Positions 9,342 to 17,369 of a DNA stretch of 64,000 nt are shown in pieces. The notes under the pieces were generated by a model, which did no database searches, was not told the DNA's origin, and saw nothing but the letters and a program-made list of their open reading frames with translations. This DNA is from CAWKAV01 sp963847735 (GTDB lineage Bacteria; Desulfobacterota; Desulfuromonadia; Desulfuromonadales; BM103), in NCBI GenBank assembly GCA_963847735.1, contig CAWKAV010000002.1, positions 1 through 64,000 on the forward strand. Direction: 5' to 3'. Within the stretch, counting starts at the first letter, position 1. Each line of letters starts with the position of its first letter. A program made the translations under genes and the position numbers.

Positions 9342-9668
9342 TCAACTATCAGCACTGTACGGCGACGCTGATTCACAAACTCTGATCGCCTTCAACTCAT
9401 CAGCTTCATTCTTCTGGGCATAATAAAGATCCCAGCGCAACTGCAGGTTCATCCAGAAATCGGCGGGGAGGTTATAAAACCTGGCCAGACGAAGTGCAGT
9501 ACTTGGGGTGATGCCGCGGCGCCCATGAATGATCTCGTTGATTCTCTGGTATGGGACATGAAGGCTGTCGGCCAGTTCTTTCTGCGTGATCTTCATCGGT
9601 TTGAGAAATTCTTCGAGAAGAACCTCTCCCGGATGAGTCGGCGATCTATGGGTTGGAATTCGAATCAT
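9342..9668 (-). CDS. higA: HigA-type antitoxin (HTH_3 family)
   Basis: Starting at MIRIPTHRSPTHPGEVLLEEFL, the 108-residue protein has a helix-turn-helix core ITQKELADSLHVPYQRINEIIHGRRGITPSTALRL and the ending FWMNLQLRWDL that is diagnostic for the HigA/VapI group. It binds and neutralises HigB and represses the operon. The longer upstream ORF was rejected because higB ends in between (9691) and the family starts at this Met. Order higB then higA is the normal one for this type. Confidence 0.9.
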   Translation of the reverse strand: MIRIPTHRSPTHPGEVLLEEFLKPMKITQKELADSLHVPYQRINEIIHGRRGITPSTALRLARFYNLPADFWMNLQLRWDLYYAQKNEADELKAIRVCESASPYSADS

Positions 9669-9690
9669 TTTCTTCTCCAGGTTCGAACCG

Positions 9691-9984
9691 CTAGTGATAA
9701 TCGATGATTTCGACCAAGTCGGGCCCGTTGCTGCTCCAGACAAAACAGATGCGGTATTGATTGTTGATACGGATACTGTGTTGCCCCTGACGGTCACCAC
9801 TGAGTGCTTCAAGACGGTTCCCTGGGGGAACCCTCAGATTATCCAGGGAGCTGACCGAGTCAAGTAGATCAAATTTTCTGACGGCAATCTTCCACAGTGT
9901 TTTCGGGCAGGTTTTATGAGCGGCGCGTGTGTTCTCGCCGTTGAAAATATCTTCTGCCCCCTGATTTTTGAAAGAAACGATCAT
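9691..9984 (-). CDS. higB: HigB-type toxin (RelE superfamily)
   Basis: The 97-residue product starts MIVSFKNQGAEDIFNG and ends with QHSIRINNQYRICFVWSSNGPDLVEIIDYH, the classical HigB C-terminus with the arginine and tyrosine/histidine residues used for ribosome-dependent mRNA cleavage. It is 22 bases upstream of higA on the same strand, forming a complete pair. Confidence 0.9.
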   Translation of the reverse strand: MIVSFKNQGAEDIFNGENTRAAHKTCPKTLWKIAVRKFDLLDSVSSLDNLRVPPGNRLEALSGDRQGQHSIRINNQYRICFVWSSNGPDLVEIIDYH

Positions 9985-10035
9985 GAGATGCAGAATAGCA
10001 TGGATGTCATGCTATTGCAATTTGGACTCGGACTC

Positions 10036-10074
10036 GGGGACACTTAAAAACAAGTGTCCCTTTTAAGTGTCCCC
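10036..10074. repeat. REP-like palindrome, copy 4
   Basis: GGGGACACTTAAAAACAAGTGTCCCTTTTAAGTGTCCCC. Compared with other copies, C to T changes in the left arm are matched by G to A changes in both right arms, so base pairing is kept by compensatory change. It is near-perfect and lies between higB and the flavodoxin gene. Confidence 0.85.
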
Positions 10075-10100
10075 GCATAAAAATCAAGTGTCTCTTTCCT

Positions 10101-10160
10101 GGGGTCAGGTCATTAACCTTGAGCAAATTCAAATTTCAAGACCCACTCCACTCTGACCCC
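10101..10160. repeat. GGGGTCAGGTC...GACCCC long palindrome, copy 1
   Basis: An imperfect palindrome with GGGGTCAG at one end and CTGACCCC at the other, and an AT-rich centre containing CAAATTCAAATTT. A sister copy lies at 10747-10796 on the other side of the flavodoxin gene. Confidence 0.65.
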
Positions 10161-10231
10161 GCTGATATGCTAACATGTCAAACCGGTTATCGTTTTAAAT
10201 TGATTTTATCTTCGTCGATAAAGGAGTCATC

Positions 10232-10741
10232 ATGAAAATCGGAATATTTTACGGCGGCAGCACTGGCAATACCGCCTTAATCGCTCAACGACTTGCGGAG
10301 CGAATCACCACCGCACGCCTTTATCCCATTGCCAACGCAACCCGGGCGGATCTGGAAAGCTGTGACCTGCTGATTCTCGGCACTTCAAGCTGGCATGGTG
10401 AAGAGGATCGCCTGCAAAACGACTGGAACGACGCCTATGACTGCCTGCGCGAGGCACAGTTGGAGGGGGCAAAGGTCGCTTTGTACGGGGTCGGAGATCA
10501 GGTCGGTTACCCTGATGCCTTTGTCGACGGGATGAAGGCACTGCATGATCTGGCGGTGGCGGCCGGAGCGACCATCATCGGCAAATGGCCGGATAAAGGC
10601 TACGATTACTCTGCCTCCGCTGCGGTTGAAGGGGATTATTTCCTCGGTCTTCCCCTTGATGTCGAAAATCAGGACCATCTTACCGAGCAGCGCCTGGCCG
10701 CCTGGGTGTCTCTGCTGCAGGAGGAAGCGGGTATCAGCTAA
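10232..10741 (+). CDS. Flavodoxin
   Basis: The 169-residue protein starts MKIGIFYGGSTGNTALIAQRLAE; GGSTGNT is the FMN phosphate-binding loop. LLILGTSSWHGEEDRLQNDWND and VALYGVGDQVGYPDAFVDGM are the two flavin-stacking loops of long-chain flavodoxins. It acts as a soluble low-potential electron carrier able to replace ferredoxin. AAAGGAGTCATC precedes the ATG. The gene is flanked by matching GGGGTCAGG palindromes and has no operon partners. Confidence 0.93.
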   Translation: MKIGIFYGGSTGNTALIAQRLAERITTARLYPIANATRADLESCDLLILGTSSWHGEEDRLQNDWNDAYDCLREAQLEGAKVALYGVGDQVGYPDAFVDGMKALHDLAVAAGATIIGKWPDKGYDYSASAAVEGDYFLGLPLDVENQDHLTEQRLAAWVSLLQEEAGIS

Positions 10742-10746
10742 TCCGC

Positions 10747-10796
10747 GGGGTCAGGCCTTGGTTCTTGAATAAATTCAAAATTCAAGACTTGACCCC
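10747..10796. repeat. GGGGTCAGG...GACCCC long palindrome, copy 2
   Basis: GGGGTCAGGCCTTGGTTCTTG, AT-rich AATTCAAAATT, then CAAGACTTGACCCC. It follows the flavodoxin stop by six bases and could act as a transcription end. Confidence 0.65.
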
Positions 10797-10908
10797 ATAC
10801 TCATACTCAACGACTTCATCATGGCGGCAAAGACCGATCAGTTTGTCGCGGGGAAAAAACTATCGGGGCCGGACCAAGCCAACCCGCTGTAATTAAAAAA
10901 GGACCTGC

Positions 10909-11130
10909 ATGAAAAAGTACATCTGGATCCTGCTGTTCATCTGTTGCTCCGCCTTGACCGCCTGTTCCGGCGATTCCGGAAGCCAGCAGATTGAAATTGC
11001 GCAGTTCGAGGAGAAACAGAACAACCGGGAGCATGCGATCAAACTGTACGAAGAGGTGGTGAGCAAGTACCCGGGCTCGCCCAACGCAAAACTTGCCCAA
11101 GAACGCTTGGCTGCACTGAGAGAGGACTAA
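10909..11130 (+). CDS. Small TPR-like lipoprotein
   Basis: The 73-residue protein has a signal peptide MKKYIWILLFICCSALTAC with lipobox LTAC, so Cys19 would be lipidated. The mature part EHAIKLYEEVVSKYPGSPNAKLAQERLAAL is a single tetratricopeptide-like helical hairpin as in YfgC/BamD-like proteins, here only one unit long. AAAGGACCTGC precedes the ATG. Specific function unknown. A GGGGCCGGACCAA repeat lies directly upstream (10865-10880), close to the promoter region. Confidence 0.75.
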   Translation: MKKYIWILLFICCSALTACSGDSGSQQIEIAQFEEKQNNREHAIKLYEEVVSKYPGSPNAKLAQERLAALRED

Positions 11131-11135
11131 AGCCA

Positions 11136-11206
11136 TCGGGGTCGGACCAACTGTTAAATAGAGTAGGGACACTTGAGTTGGGGACACTTCCCGGGGAGTG
11201 TCCCAA
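11136..11206. repeat. GGGGTCGGACCAA element and REP-like palindrome, copy 5
   Basis: GGGGTCGGACCAA at about 11137-11149 is followed by a rearranged REP-like unit (AGGGACACTTGAG, then GGGGACACTTCCCGGGGAGTGTCCC). The second is a near-perfect hairpin with a short CCC-type loop. Confidence 0.65.
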
Positions 11207-11224
11207 GGGAAGGGAAGAGATGCC

Positions 11225-11383
11225 ATGAAACGCCCGATTGCCATAGTGCTGGTAGCCCTCATAATCGTCAGCCTGACATTCAGCACAATCGCTCTGTTCC
11301 AGGGCAATTTCGGCGCAGCCCTTTCCGTCTACCCGCTGCTTATCCTTGCTTATTTCCTTATACTATCCGGCAAAAAGAAGTGA
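11225..11383 (+). CDS. Small two-helix membrane protein
   Basis: The 52-residue product MKRPIAIVLVALIIVSLTFSTIALFQGNFGAALSVYPLLILAYFLILSGKKK consists of two hydrophobic segments joined by a short polar turn and ends in Lys residues. GGGAAGAGATGCC provides a ribosome site, so ATG 11225 is preferred to the upstream in-frame start. No family recognised. It lies between two REP-like repeats. Confidence 0.6.
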   Translation: MKRPIAIVLVALIIVSLTFSTIALFQGNFGAALSVYPLLILAYFLILSGKKK

Positions 11384-11407
11384 AGCGCCGGACTTGGAGT
11401 TGGGCGC

Positions 11408-11447
11408 CGGGGCCTCCCAAAATAGAGTGTCCCTTTTGAGTGTCCCC
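11408..11447. repeat. REP-like palindrome, copy 6
   Basis: CCGGGGCCTCCCAAAATAGAGTGTCCCTTTTGAGTGTCCCCC. The left arm is mutated (GGCCTCCC) while both right arms are intact, so the full hairpin is lost. Confidence 0.75.
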
Positions 11448-11546
11448 CTTTGGTGCTTGATTCCTGTTTGCAGTCGTGAGACATAATGCCTGGTTCTCAT
11501 GCCACCGCCCTTGTCGCGACATTGCTGGACAACTTCGTCCCTGGAT

Positions 11547-12449
11547 ATGGATATATCAATGACTGACCGAAAGTTAGATCCCCTTGATCTACCGTCAGAT
11601 TCTACAGATGATGCTCAATTTACCTTTGAGCCGATGCCACCGACGCCAGCGGCAAAAAAGGGTTGGCTGAGCAAGTTCGGGCCCATCGGCCTACTGCTTT
11701 TTTTCCTTTTTGGCAAATTCAAATACCTCGCGGTGATCCTGCAGATCGGCAAGTTCAAAACCTTCATCACCATGCTGATCAGCATCTGGGCCTACGCCAT
11801 GTTCTGGGGGTGGCCTTTCGCGGTCGGTTTTGTCGCCTTGCTGTTTATTCACGAAATGGGGCATGTGGTGGCCCTGCGGATGATGGGCATCAAGGCATCG
11901 GCGCCGATGTTTATCCCCTTCATGGGGGCTTTCATCGGTATGAAGCAGATGCCCAAAGATGCTTATGCCGAGGCGCTGATGGCCTATGGCGGCCCTTTGC
12001 TCGGCACTCTGGGGGCCATCGCCTGCGCCGGAGTGGGCATGGTGACCGGCAACCCCTTCTGGTATGCCCTGGCGACCACCGGCTTCTTGCTGAACCTCTT
12101 CAACCTGCTGCCGATCTCCCCCCTCGACGGCGGGCGGATTATCGGCGTGATCAGCCCCAAGTTATGGATCCTCGGCCTGATCGGCGCGATCGGTCTTTTT
12201 TACCTGACCTGGTCACCGATTATCGCCCTGATTATTATCATGGGCAGTGTGCAAATTTACGGTTCGTCCAAACGTTCGGCCACAGAGAAGGCGCGTTACT
12301 ATGCGGTGTCTCCGGGGAAACGGATCGGCATGGGACTGGCTTTTCTGGCCCTGCTGGCGGTGACCTCTTTCGGCATGCTGGCGATGCAGGCCCCCCTTGA
12401 AAACTTCAAGCAACAAGGGGACGATAATTCGCTCATCAGAATCCGCTAG
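11547..12449 (+). CDS. M50 site-2-type membrane zinc protease
   Basis: About 300 residues with a polar N-terminus and several transmembrane helices. LLFIHEMGHVVALRMMG holds the HExxH zinc site within a helix, and NLFNLLPISPLDGGRII is the second signature (NxxPxxPLDGGR) giving the third ligand Asp. This is the minimal S2P/M50 core without PDZ domains. It would cut a transmembrane substrate inside the membrane; the target cannot be told from context. Start is uncertain: ATG 11547 and 11559 are both possible and neither has a clear ribosome site; ATG 11499 would add 16 residues. Confidence 0.88.
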   Translation: MDISMTDRKLDPLDLPSDSTDDAQFTFEPMPPTPAAKKGWLSKFGPIGLLLFFLFGKFKYLAVILQIGKFKTFITMLISIWAYAMFWGWPFAVGFVALLFIHEMGHVVALRMMGIKASAPMFIPFMGAFIGMKQMPKDAYAEALMAYGGPLLGTLGAIACAGVGMVTGNPFWYALATTGFLLNLFNLLPISPLDGGRIIGVISPKLWILGLIGAIGLFYLTWSPIIALIIIMGSVQIYGSSKRSATEKARYYAVSPGKRIGMGLAFLALLAVTSFGMLAMQAPLENFKQQGDDNSLIRIR

Positions 12450-12465
12450 GCACGCGGGCGGGGGG

Positions 12466-12733
12466 CCGGGGAACACTCTATTTGATCCATCGAGGTCGGA
12501 CCAACTTATCTAACTTAAATCACACAAATAACCCCCTCATTTCACCCCCAAAACCCCACTATGGGTCGATTTTTGACACCAAAAACAAGCCCATAGTCTT
12601 TTAATCCTTATTGAGTGTCCCGCATTATGTAAACTCATTGAGATCGCTTGATCTTCTCCGCCCGCTTGCTACAATCCTGATTCCGGCGTCACCACCCTCA
12701 ATTGCTTGAACAAAAAGGGACTCCTGCTTAGCC
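12466..12733. repeat. Gap with degenerate repeats
   Basis: Contains GGGGAACACTCTATTTGA (partial REP-like left arm, 12466-12484), GAGGTCGGACCAACTTA (12485-12501) and TTGAGTGTCCCG (12611-12622). The part between is AT-rich with C-runs (ACCCCCTCATTTCACCCCC) and no coding sequence that I can support. Confidence 0.55.
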
Positions 12734-13540
12734 ATGCCCACCAACTTCAAAACAACCCTCCTGCCTAAAGTCGAGAAAACCGTCTGCCGCCTGGGAATTG
12801 CGGGCAATTACGGTATCGATTCCAGCGATATCGTATGGGCGGCGGAGCAGGGAGCCAACTATTGGATCTGGGGCGCCAGTTACAAAAAAGTGGCGGACGG
12901 AATCCGCCAGGTCCTCCGTCAAGATCGGCAGAAGCAGGTGGTGGCGATGCTCGGCTGGGGCGTTTTCGGATGGCAGATCAGAAAGCATGTCGAGAATGCT
13001 TTGCGTCAGCTCAATACCGACTACCTCGATGTTTTCAAGCTGAGTTGGCTCGGCAAAATGTCCAGCGACCGCCAGGGATTGATCGACACTCTGCTGGAAC
13101 TGAAGCAGGAAGGAAAAGTCCGGGTCATCGGCGCCAGCATCCATGACCGGGCCCGCGCCGGACGGATCGCGCTCGATTCCGAAATCGATCTGTTGATGGT
13201 TCGTTACAATGCCAAGCATCCCGGCGCCGAGCAGGACATCTTCCCCCTTCTTGGCGAACGCAACCCGGCGCTGATCGCCTACACCGCCCTGGCCTGGCAA
13301 CAGCTGACCCGGTCGCTGAAAGGGCTCGATACGCCACCCTTAACCCCTGGGCTCTGCTACCGCTTTGTGCTGAGCAATCCGCATGTCCACCTGGCTTTGA
13401 CCGGACCCGCTAACCGGGAACAACTCAAGCAGAACTTTGCTGCCCTGGAGCAGGGGCCTCTGACCGCCGAGGAGATGGCACAGGTGCGAGCATACGGTCG
13501 CCTGGTTAAAGCCAGAAAGAAGCTTGATTATGTTAAATAG
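12734..13540 (+). CDS. Aldo/keto reductase-fold protein, catalytic tetrad apparently lost
   Basis: The 268-residue protein follows the aldo/keto reductase layout: a beta-strand start KTVCRLGIAGNYGID, VENALRQLNTDYLDVFKL (like SLxRLxTDYxDL), LKQEGKVRVIGASIHD, and LALTGPANREQLKQN near the end. However, the usual active-site Asp of DTAxxYG reads YWIWGASY, the Lys strand reads VVAMLGW, and the His after the DYxDL strand reads KLSWLG. The Asp, Lys and His of the tetrad therefore seem missing. It may be a non-catalytic or altered relative. It stands alone between repeats. Fold confident, activity not. Confidence 0.75.
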   Translation: MPTNFKTTLLPKVEKTVCRLGIAGNYGIDSSDIVWAAEQGANYWIWGASYKKVADGIRQVLRQDRQKQVVAMLGWGVFGWQIRKHVENALRQLNTDYLDVFKLSWLGKMSSDRQGLIDTLLELKQEGKVRVIGASIHDRARAGRIALDSEIDLLMVRYNAKHPGAEQDIFPLLGERNPALIAYTALAWQQLTRSLKGLDTPPLTPGLCYRFVLSNPHVHLALTGPANREQLKQNFAALEQGPLTAEEMAQVRAYGRLVKARKKLDYVK

Positions 13541-13543
13541 GGC

Positions 13544-13585
13544 GCCGGGGACACTCTGTATTGAGTGTCCCTTTTGAGTGTCCCC
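13544..13585. repeat. REP-like palindrome, copy 7
   Basis: CCGGGGACACTCTGTATTGAGTGTCCCTTTTGAGTGTCCCC, with both right arms complete. It starts four bases after the preceding stop codon. Confidence 0.85.
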
Positions 13586-13660
13586 AATCTCATTCCAGAA
13601 GATGATTGCCGAATTGTGATAAATCGATAACATACATGTAAAATGTTAACGGAGGTGTTT

Positions 13661-14167
13661 ATGCCCACCGTCATTGTTCAGGTCAATGATTTGATGCAGA
13701 CAAATTACAGCTATGAACTCGTCGAACCGGTCGGGGAGAACTTCCATCCAGAATTTCGCCCCGAGTTGACACCCAAAGAGATCCTTGAGTTGGGAGTGTT
13801 CGGTGGTAAATATATGACAGATTGCAAGAATGAATTCCCTGCCGAATGGTTCAAGAATGCTAAGCTATGTTCAGAGTTGCATGATCCGGCTTTGAATTAT
13901 TTTGGAGTAAACGCGTCACAACCCTTATCTGTGTGGCAAGAGAAAGGCTGGATTTTTGAGGAAGATCCACGTGGATGGTTCCAGTGGTATTGCCGATATT
14001 ACATGGGGCGACGCTGTAGTGATGATGAACGTCAGATCAAGAGGTGGAAGGGGATGCGCAGGCATATCACTCAGATCAAAAAAAACTGCTTCGAGGCAGA
14101 CTTGAATTGTCGTCGCAAACAGAGGCAGGCCCTTCTTCACTGGGCATATGACTCGCGAAAGTATTAA
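13661..14167 (+). CDS. Conserved hypothetical protein
   Basis: The 168-residue product MPTVIVQVNDLMQTNYSYELVEPVG is rich in aromatic residues and has a basic C-terminal half (RRCSDDERQIKRWKGMRRH, CRRKQRQALLHWAYDSRKY). A canonical GGAGGT at 13651-13656 fixes ATG 13661 rather than 13643. The W/Y-rich core EKGWIFEEDPRGWFQWYCRYYMGRR recurs in bacterial hypothetical proteins I recognise but cannot name. No signal peptide or membrane segment. Function unknown. Confidence 0.65.
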   Translation: MPTVIVQVNDLMQTNYSYELVEPVGENFHPEFRPELTPKEILELGVFGGKYMTDCKNEFPAEWFKNAKLCSELHDPALNYFGVNASQPLSVWQEKGWIFEEDPRGWFQWYCRYYMGRRCSDDERQIKRWKGMRRHITQIKKNCFEADLNCRRKQRQALLHWAYDSRKY

Positions 14168-14234
14168 ATCGCGCGCCTCATATTGAACTGACTTGAGAAG
14201 TTGTTGCCGGCTTGGAAGGCCGAAGGAGACGCAA

Positions 14235-15365
14235 ATGCCTGGAGTCGTTGTTTTGGGAGGCGGTTACGCCGGGCTGGCCTGTCTGATCGAGCTTGGCAAA
14301 ATCGACAAGAGCCTGGAGCTTCACCTGGTGGATGCAGGTGCAGACCACTGCAAAATAACCAACCTGCACAAAACCTTCCAGCACCCGCTGCAAAAGTTCA
14401 CCGTCAGCTACGCTGAATTGGCGAAGAAATTCCATTTCACCTTTCATCAGCACCGGCTTGCTTTTTCTGAGCAGGATCTTGCTCGCTGGCATCAGGAGCA
14501 GAAACTTCCCTTGCATAAGGCAGCGCTGCCGTTCGACTGGCTGGTTGTCGCCACCGGCGCCGCGCCGATTCAGCTTGGCGCTGGGCCGGGACGCTTCGGC
14601 CAAAACGAACTGCGCCGTGGCGAAGGAAAAGCTCTGCTGGAAAGTCTTCTGGAAACCGGTGCAGAAGAACCGCTGCAGATTTCCCTGGTCGGCGGCGGTG
14701 CCACCGGGGTCCAGGTGTTGTTCGAACTCCACGAGCAGTTGCGAAGAAAACGGGTTCCCAACAAGCTGCGGCTGATTGATCAGAACCAACGCCTGGTGCC
14801 AAACCTCCCCGAAGGGGTCCACAACTACATTGCAAAGAGACTGCAGCGGGCCGGCATAGACTACCTTCCCGGAACAACCTACCGCGGTCAAACTGATGAA
14901 CAGATCCAATTGACGGAACTGGCTTCAAGCCACGAATACTCCCTGCCTTCGCAGCTGACTTTACAGTTTCCGGGGGTGTCTGCTGCCCCCTCCACACTGG
15001 AAACCAATGCCTACGGGCAGGTCATGCGCAGCGGGAGCACGCTGGAGAATATTTTGTCAGCCGGGGATTGTTCCAGGTTTGACTCTTCGGGGTTGAATTA
15101 CCTGACCGCTCAGGCCGCGGTCAGAAAAGGCAAGTTAGTCGCTCGCAACATTGTTCACTTGAGTGGCGGGGAAAAACCGCAAAATTACCGTTACCAGGAA
15201 AAAGGTTACCTGGTTAGCCTGGGTGCTCTTGATGCCATTGGCTGGATCGGGCTACGCTGCAATCTGGTCAGGGGCTTCCCGGCAAGTGTCATCAAGGATG
15301 CGATGGAAACCCAGTACGACCTGTTTCTCGACGGCGTCGATACTTACATTGATTTCCCTTGGTAA
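14235..15365 (+). CDS. FAD-dependent pyridine nucleotide-disulfide oxidoreductase, NDH-2-like
   Basis: The 376-residue protein begins VVVLGGGYAGLACLIEL, the GxGxxG FAD-binding fold. DWLVVATGAAP is the second FAD contact, SLVGGGATGVQVLFEL the NAD(P)H dinucleotide fold, and NILSAGDCSRF the conserved GD near the flavin ribityl. The arrangement and C-terminal hydrophobic stretch resemble type II NADH dehydrogenases or sulfide:quinone reductases. Redox cysteines in the SQR pattern are not evident, so NDH-2-like is favoured. GAAGGAG supports ATG 14235. The C-terminus (ETQYDLFLDGVDTYIDFPW) is amphipathic and may contact the membrane. Confidence 0.8.
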   Translation: MPGVVVLGGGYAGLACLIELGKIDKSLELHLVDAGADHCKITNLHKTFQHPLQKFTVSYAELAKKFHFTFHQHRLAFSEQDLARWHQEQKLPLHKAALPFDWLVVATGAAPIQLGAGPGRFGQNELRRGEGKALLESLLETGAEEPLQISLVGGGATGVQVLFELHEQLRRKRVPNKLRLIDQNQRLVPNLPEGVHNYIAKRLQRAGIDYLPGTTYRGQTDEQIQLTELASSHEYSLPSQLTLQFPGVSAAPSTLETNAYGQVMRSGSTLENILSAGDCSRFDSSGLNYLTAQAAVRKGKLVARNIVHLSGGEKPQNYRYQEKGYLVSLGALDAIGWIGLRCNLVRGFPASVIKDAMETQYDLFLDGVDTYIDFPW

Positions 15366-15386
15366 AGGAGTTGGGATAATACAAAA

Positions 15387-15584
15387 TCAGGAGGTTTCAT
15401 ATGCCATCACCCTGATGATGCCAATGGTGTTGCCATCACCAGAAGTACAGGAGTCTGAAACCGAAACAACCTTTCCCACCTTGTTGCTCGCGATGAAATT
15501 GTTAACTTGAACATCCAACTCTTCCAGCTCTTTCATGACGTGCAAAACCCTGATTTCATTTGTGAACGTTTTTACTTTAATCAT
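15387..15584 (-). CDS. Small conserved hypothetical protein
   Basis: The 65-residue product MIKVKTFTNEIRVLHVMKELEELDVQVNNFIASNKVGKVVSVSDSC has alternating beta/alpha character like a compact ferredoxin-fold domain. GGGAGGT six bases upstream fixes ATG 15584. It ends convergent with the oxidoreductase gene, only 21 bases apart. The plus-strand gap 15585-15829 shows nothing recognisable. Confidence 0.6.
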   Translation of the reverse strand: MIKVKTFTNEIRVLHVMKELEELDVQVNNFIASNKVGKVVSVSDSCTSGDGNTIGIIRVMAYETS

Positions 15585-15829
15585 CACGTTACCTCCCTGA
15601 AGGTTTAAATCGTCAACCTTATAATGATACCAAGCAACTCAGTTGAGGCAACCTATCCCGTAATGCACTGATTTACTGGAAATGCGGGACGGTTCTTGAA
15701 TAGTTTCATTATTACAGAATGTTATAGTCTATTTATGGGTCGCTTGACATGAGAGTTTGGAACCCTCCCTTTGGTCTGCGGTCGCTTTCTGCTATGATTA
15801 CGATGACCTGTGAAGGATGGAGGAACCCG

Positions 15830-16396
15830 ATGAATTACGGTATCGACCGCACAGCAGCCCTGGCGCTGGTTCGCGATCAGTTGCAACAGGAGAACATGAT
15901 CAAACACTGCCTGGCCAGCGAGGCGGTTATGCGCGCCCTTGCACGCCACCTGGGTGAGGACGAAGAGCAATGGGGTCTGGCCGGCCTGCTGCACGACCTC
16001 GACGCCGAGGCGACCGGCGACGACCTGTCGATCCACACCCACCAGACGGTGCGTATTCTCGAAGAGAAAGGCGTCGACCCGACGATTGTCGACGCCATCG
16101 CCATGCACAACGCACAGGCGCACAACCGCCAGCGCAACTCGAAATTTCACCATGCTCTCGCTGCTGGCGAAACCATCACCGGACTGATCATCGCCACCGC
16201 GCTGGTCTATCCAGACAAGAAGCTCGCCAGCGTCAAACCCAAATCGGTGCGCAAGCGGATCAAGGAAAAGGCGTTTGCCGCCGGCGCCAATCGCGATATC
16301 ATCAGCGAGTGTGAACTGGCCGGGATTCCACTGGCCGACTTCTGCGACATCTGTCTCGAGGCGATGCAGGGTATCGCTGAAGATCTGGGATTGTAG
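15830..16396 (+). CDS. HD-domain (HDIG) phosphohydrolase
   Basis: The 188-residue protein contains the metal-binding HD motif in WGLAGLLHDLDAEATGDD, an upstream His in MIKHCLASEAVMRALARHL, and HTHQTVRILEEKGVD with MHN further on: the H...HD...D layout of the HDIG family. It would hydrolyse a phosphate ester or nucleotide; the substrate is not evident. AAGGATGGAGG precedes ATG 15830. An REP-like repeat follows the stop. Confidence 0.88.
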   Translation: MNYGIDRTAALALVRDQLQQENMIKHCLASEAVMRALARHLGEDEEQWGLAGLLHDLDAEATGDDLSIHTHQTVRILEEKGVDPTIVDAIAMHNAQAHNRQRNSKFHHALAAGETITGLIIATALVYPDKKLASVKPKSVRKRIKEKAFAAGANRDIISECELAGIPLADFCDICLEAMQGIAEDLGL

Positions 16397-16419
16397 CTGC
16401 TGTATTCAGCCTCGCCGAG

Positions 16420-16460
16420 CCGGGGACACTCAAAACAGAGTGTCCTTTTTGAGTGTCCCC
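16420..16460. repeat. REP-like palindrome, copy 8
   Basis: CCGGGGACACTCAAAACAGAGTGTCCTTTTTGAGTGTCCCC between the HD-domain gene and the thioesterase gene. Left arm and outer right arm are perfect partners over 14 bases. Confidence 0.85.
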
Positions 16461-16540
16461 AATTATCATAATCAGGTCTTTAAATGTTGAACTCCTGATT
16501 GTGTGCCAGCACCATAACAATACTGTGGAACCTTGATGCC

Positions 16541-17347
16541 ATGACGACAGATTTCCCTGCGGCTTTTTATTCTCCACTTGGTGATGATCACTACCAGCCG
16601 ACCGAAGCGACCGCCGGGCCGTGGTCAGCGGAGCTGCAGCATGGCAGCCCGCCTTGCGCTTTGCTGGTTCATGTCATGCGCCGCCATTCGGCAAATCCTG
16701 CTCTGCTGCTCTCCAGGGTCACCGTGGAAATACTCGGGCCGATTTCGATGGCAGCTTGCCGGATTAAGGTTGAGACAGTCCGCGCCGGCAAACAGATTGA
16801 ACTGCTGCGCGGGTCTTACTATTGTGGCGACAGGCTGGTCCTGCTCGCGAATGCCTGGAACCTGCTGCCGGAAGAGGGCATCACGGCCGGGGAGGTGGTA
16901 ACCTATCCCTTTGCGCTGCCAGCGCTGCCGCCACCCGCCGCCGGCGTGCCACTTTCATTTGCGAGCCCGTACGATTTCAAGTACGGCCAGGCCATCTACT
17001 GGCACTTTACCGAAGGGGCGTGTCACGAAAAGGGCCCGGCGACCACCTGGTTCCGCAAAAGAATTGATTTGATCGAAGGCGAACCCGACGACGAACTTGA
17101 TCTGCTCTTCTCTGCCGTCGATTCCGCCAACGGCATCAGTGCCGAACTCGACCCGGCCAAGTGGTCGTTTGTCCCGGTCGATATGACGGTGAATCTGTTC
17201 CGGCACCCGGCAGGCGAGTGGCTGGGCATGTCAACCCGCATGATTATTCACGATAACGGCATCGGTCAGACCCAAACCACGCTGTTTGACCAGCAGGGCA
17301 GCCTGGGCGCCGGGCTGCAGACGCTTTTTATCAGGCCGAGCCCGTAA
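16541..17347 (+). CDS. Acyl-CoA thioesterase-like (double hot-dog) protein
   Basis: The 268-residue protein starts MTTDFPAAFYSPLGDDHYQPTEATAGPWSAELQHGSPPCALLVHVM. The HGSPPCALL segment near residue 35 and the later ANGISAELDPAKWSFVPVDMTVNLFRHPAGEWLGM match the two hot-dog halves of TesB-like thioesterases, with the Asp/Gln catalytic positions plausibly present. It would hydrolyse acyl-CoA in the cytosol. The start at 16541 follows a weak site; an upstream in-frame start at 16499 exists. Confidence 0.72.
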   Translation: MTTDFPAAFYSPLGDDHYQPTEATAGPWSAELQHGSPPCALLVHVMRRHSANPALLLSRVTVEILGPISMAACRIKVETVRAGKQIELLRGSYYCGDRLVLLANAWNLLPEEGITAGEVVTYPFALPALPPPAAGVPLSFASPYDFKYGQAIYWHFTEGACHEKGPATTWFRKRIDLIEGEPDDELDLLFSAVDSANGISAELDPAKWSFVPVDMTVNLFRHPAGEWLGMSTRMIIHDNGIGQTQTTLFDQQGSLGAGLQTLFIRPSP

Positions 17348-17369
17348 ATCGGGGCACAAAAGGTATGTA

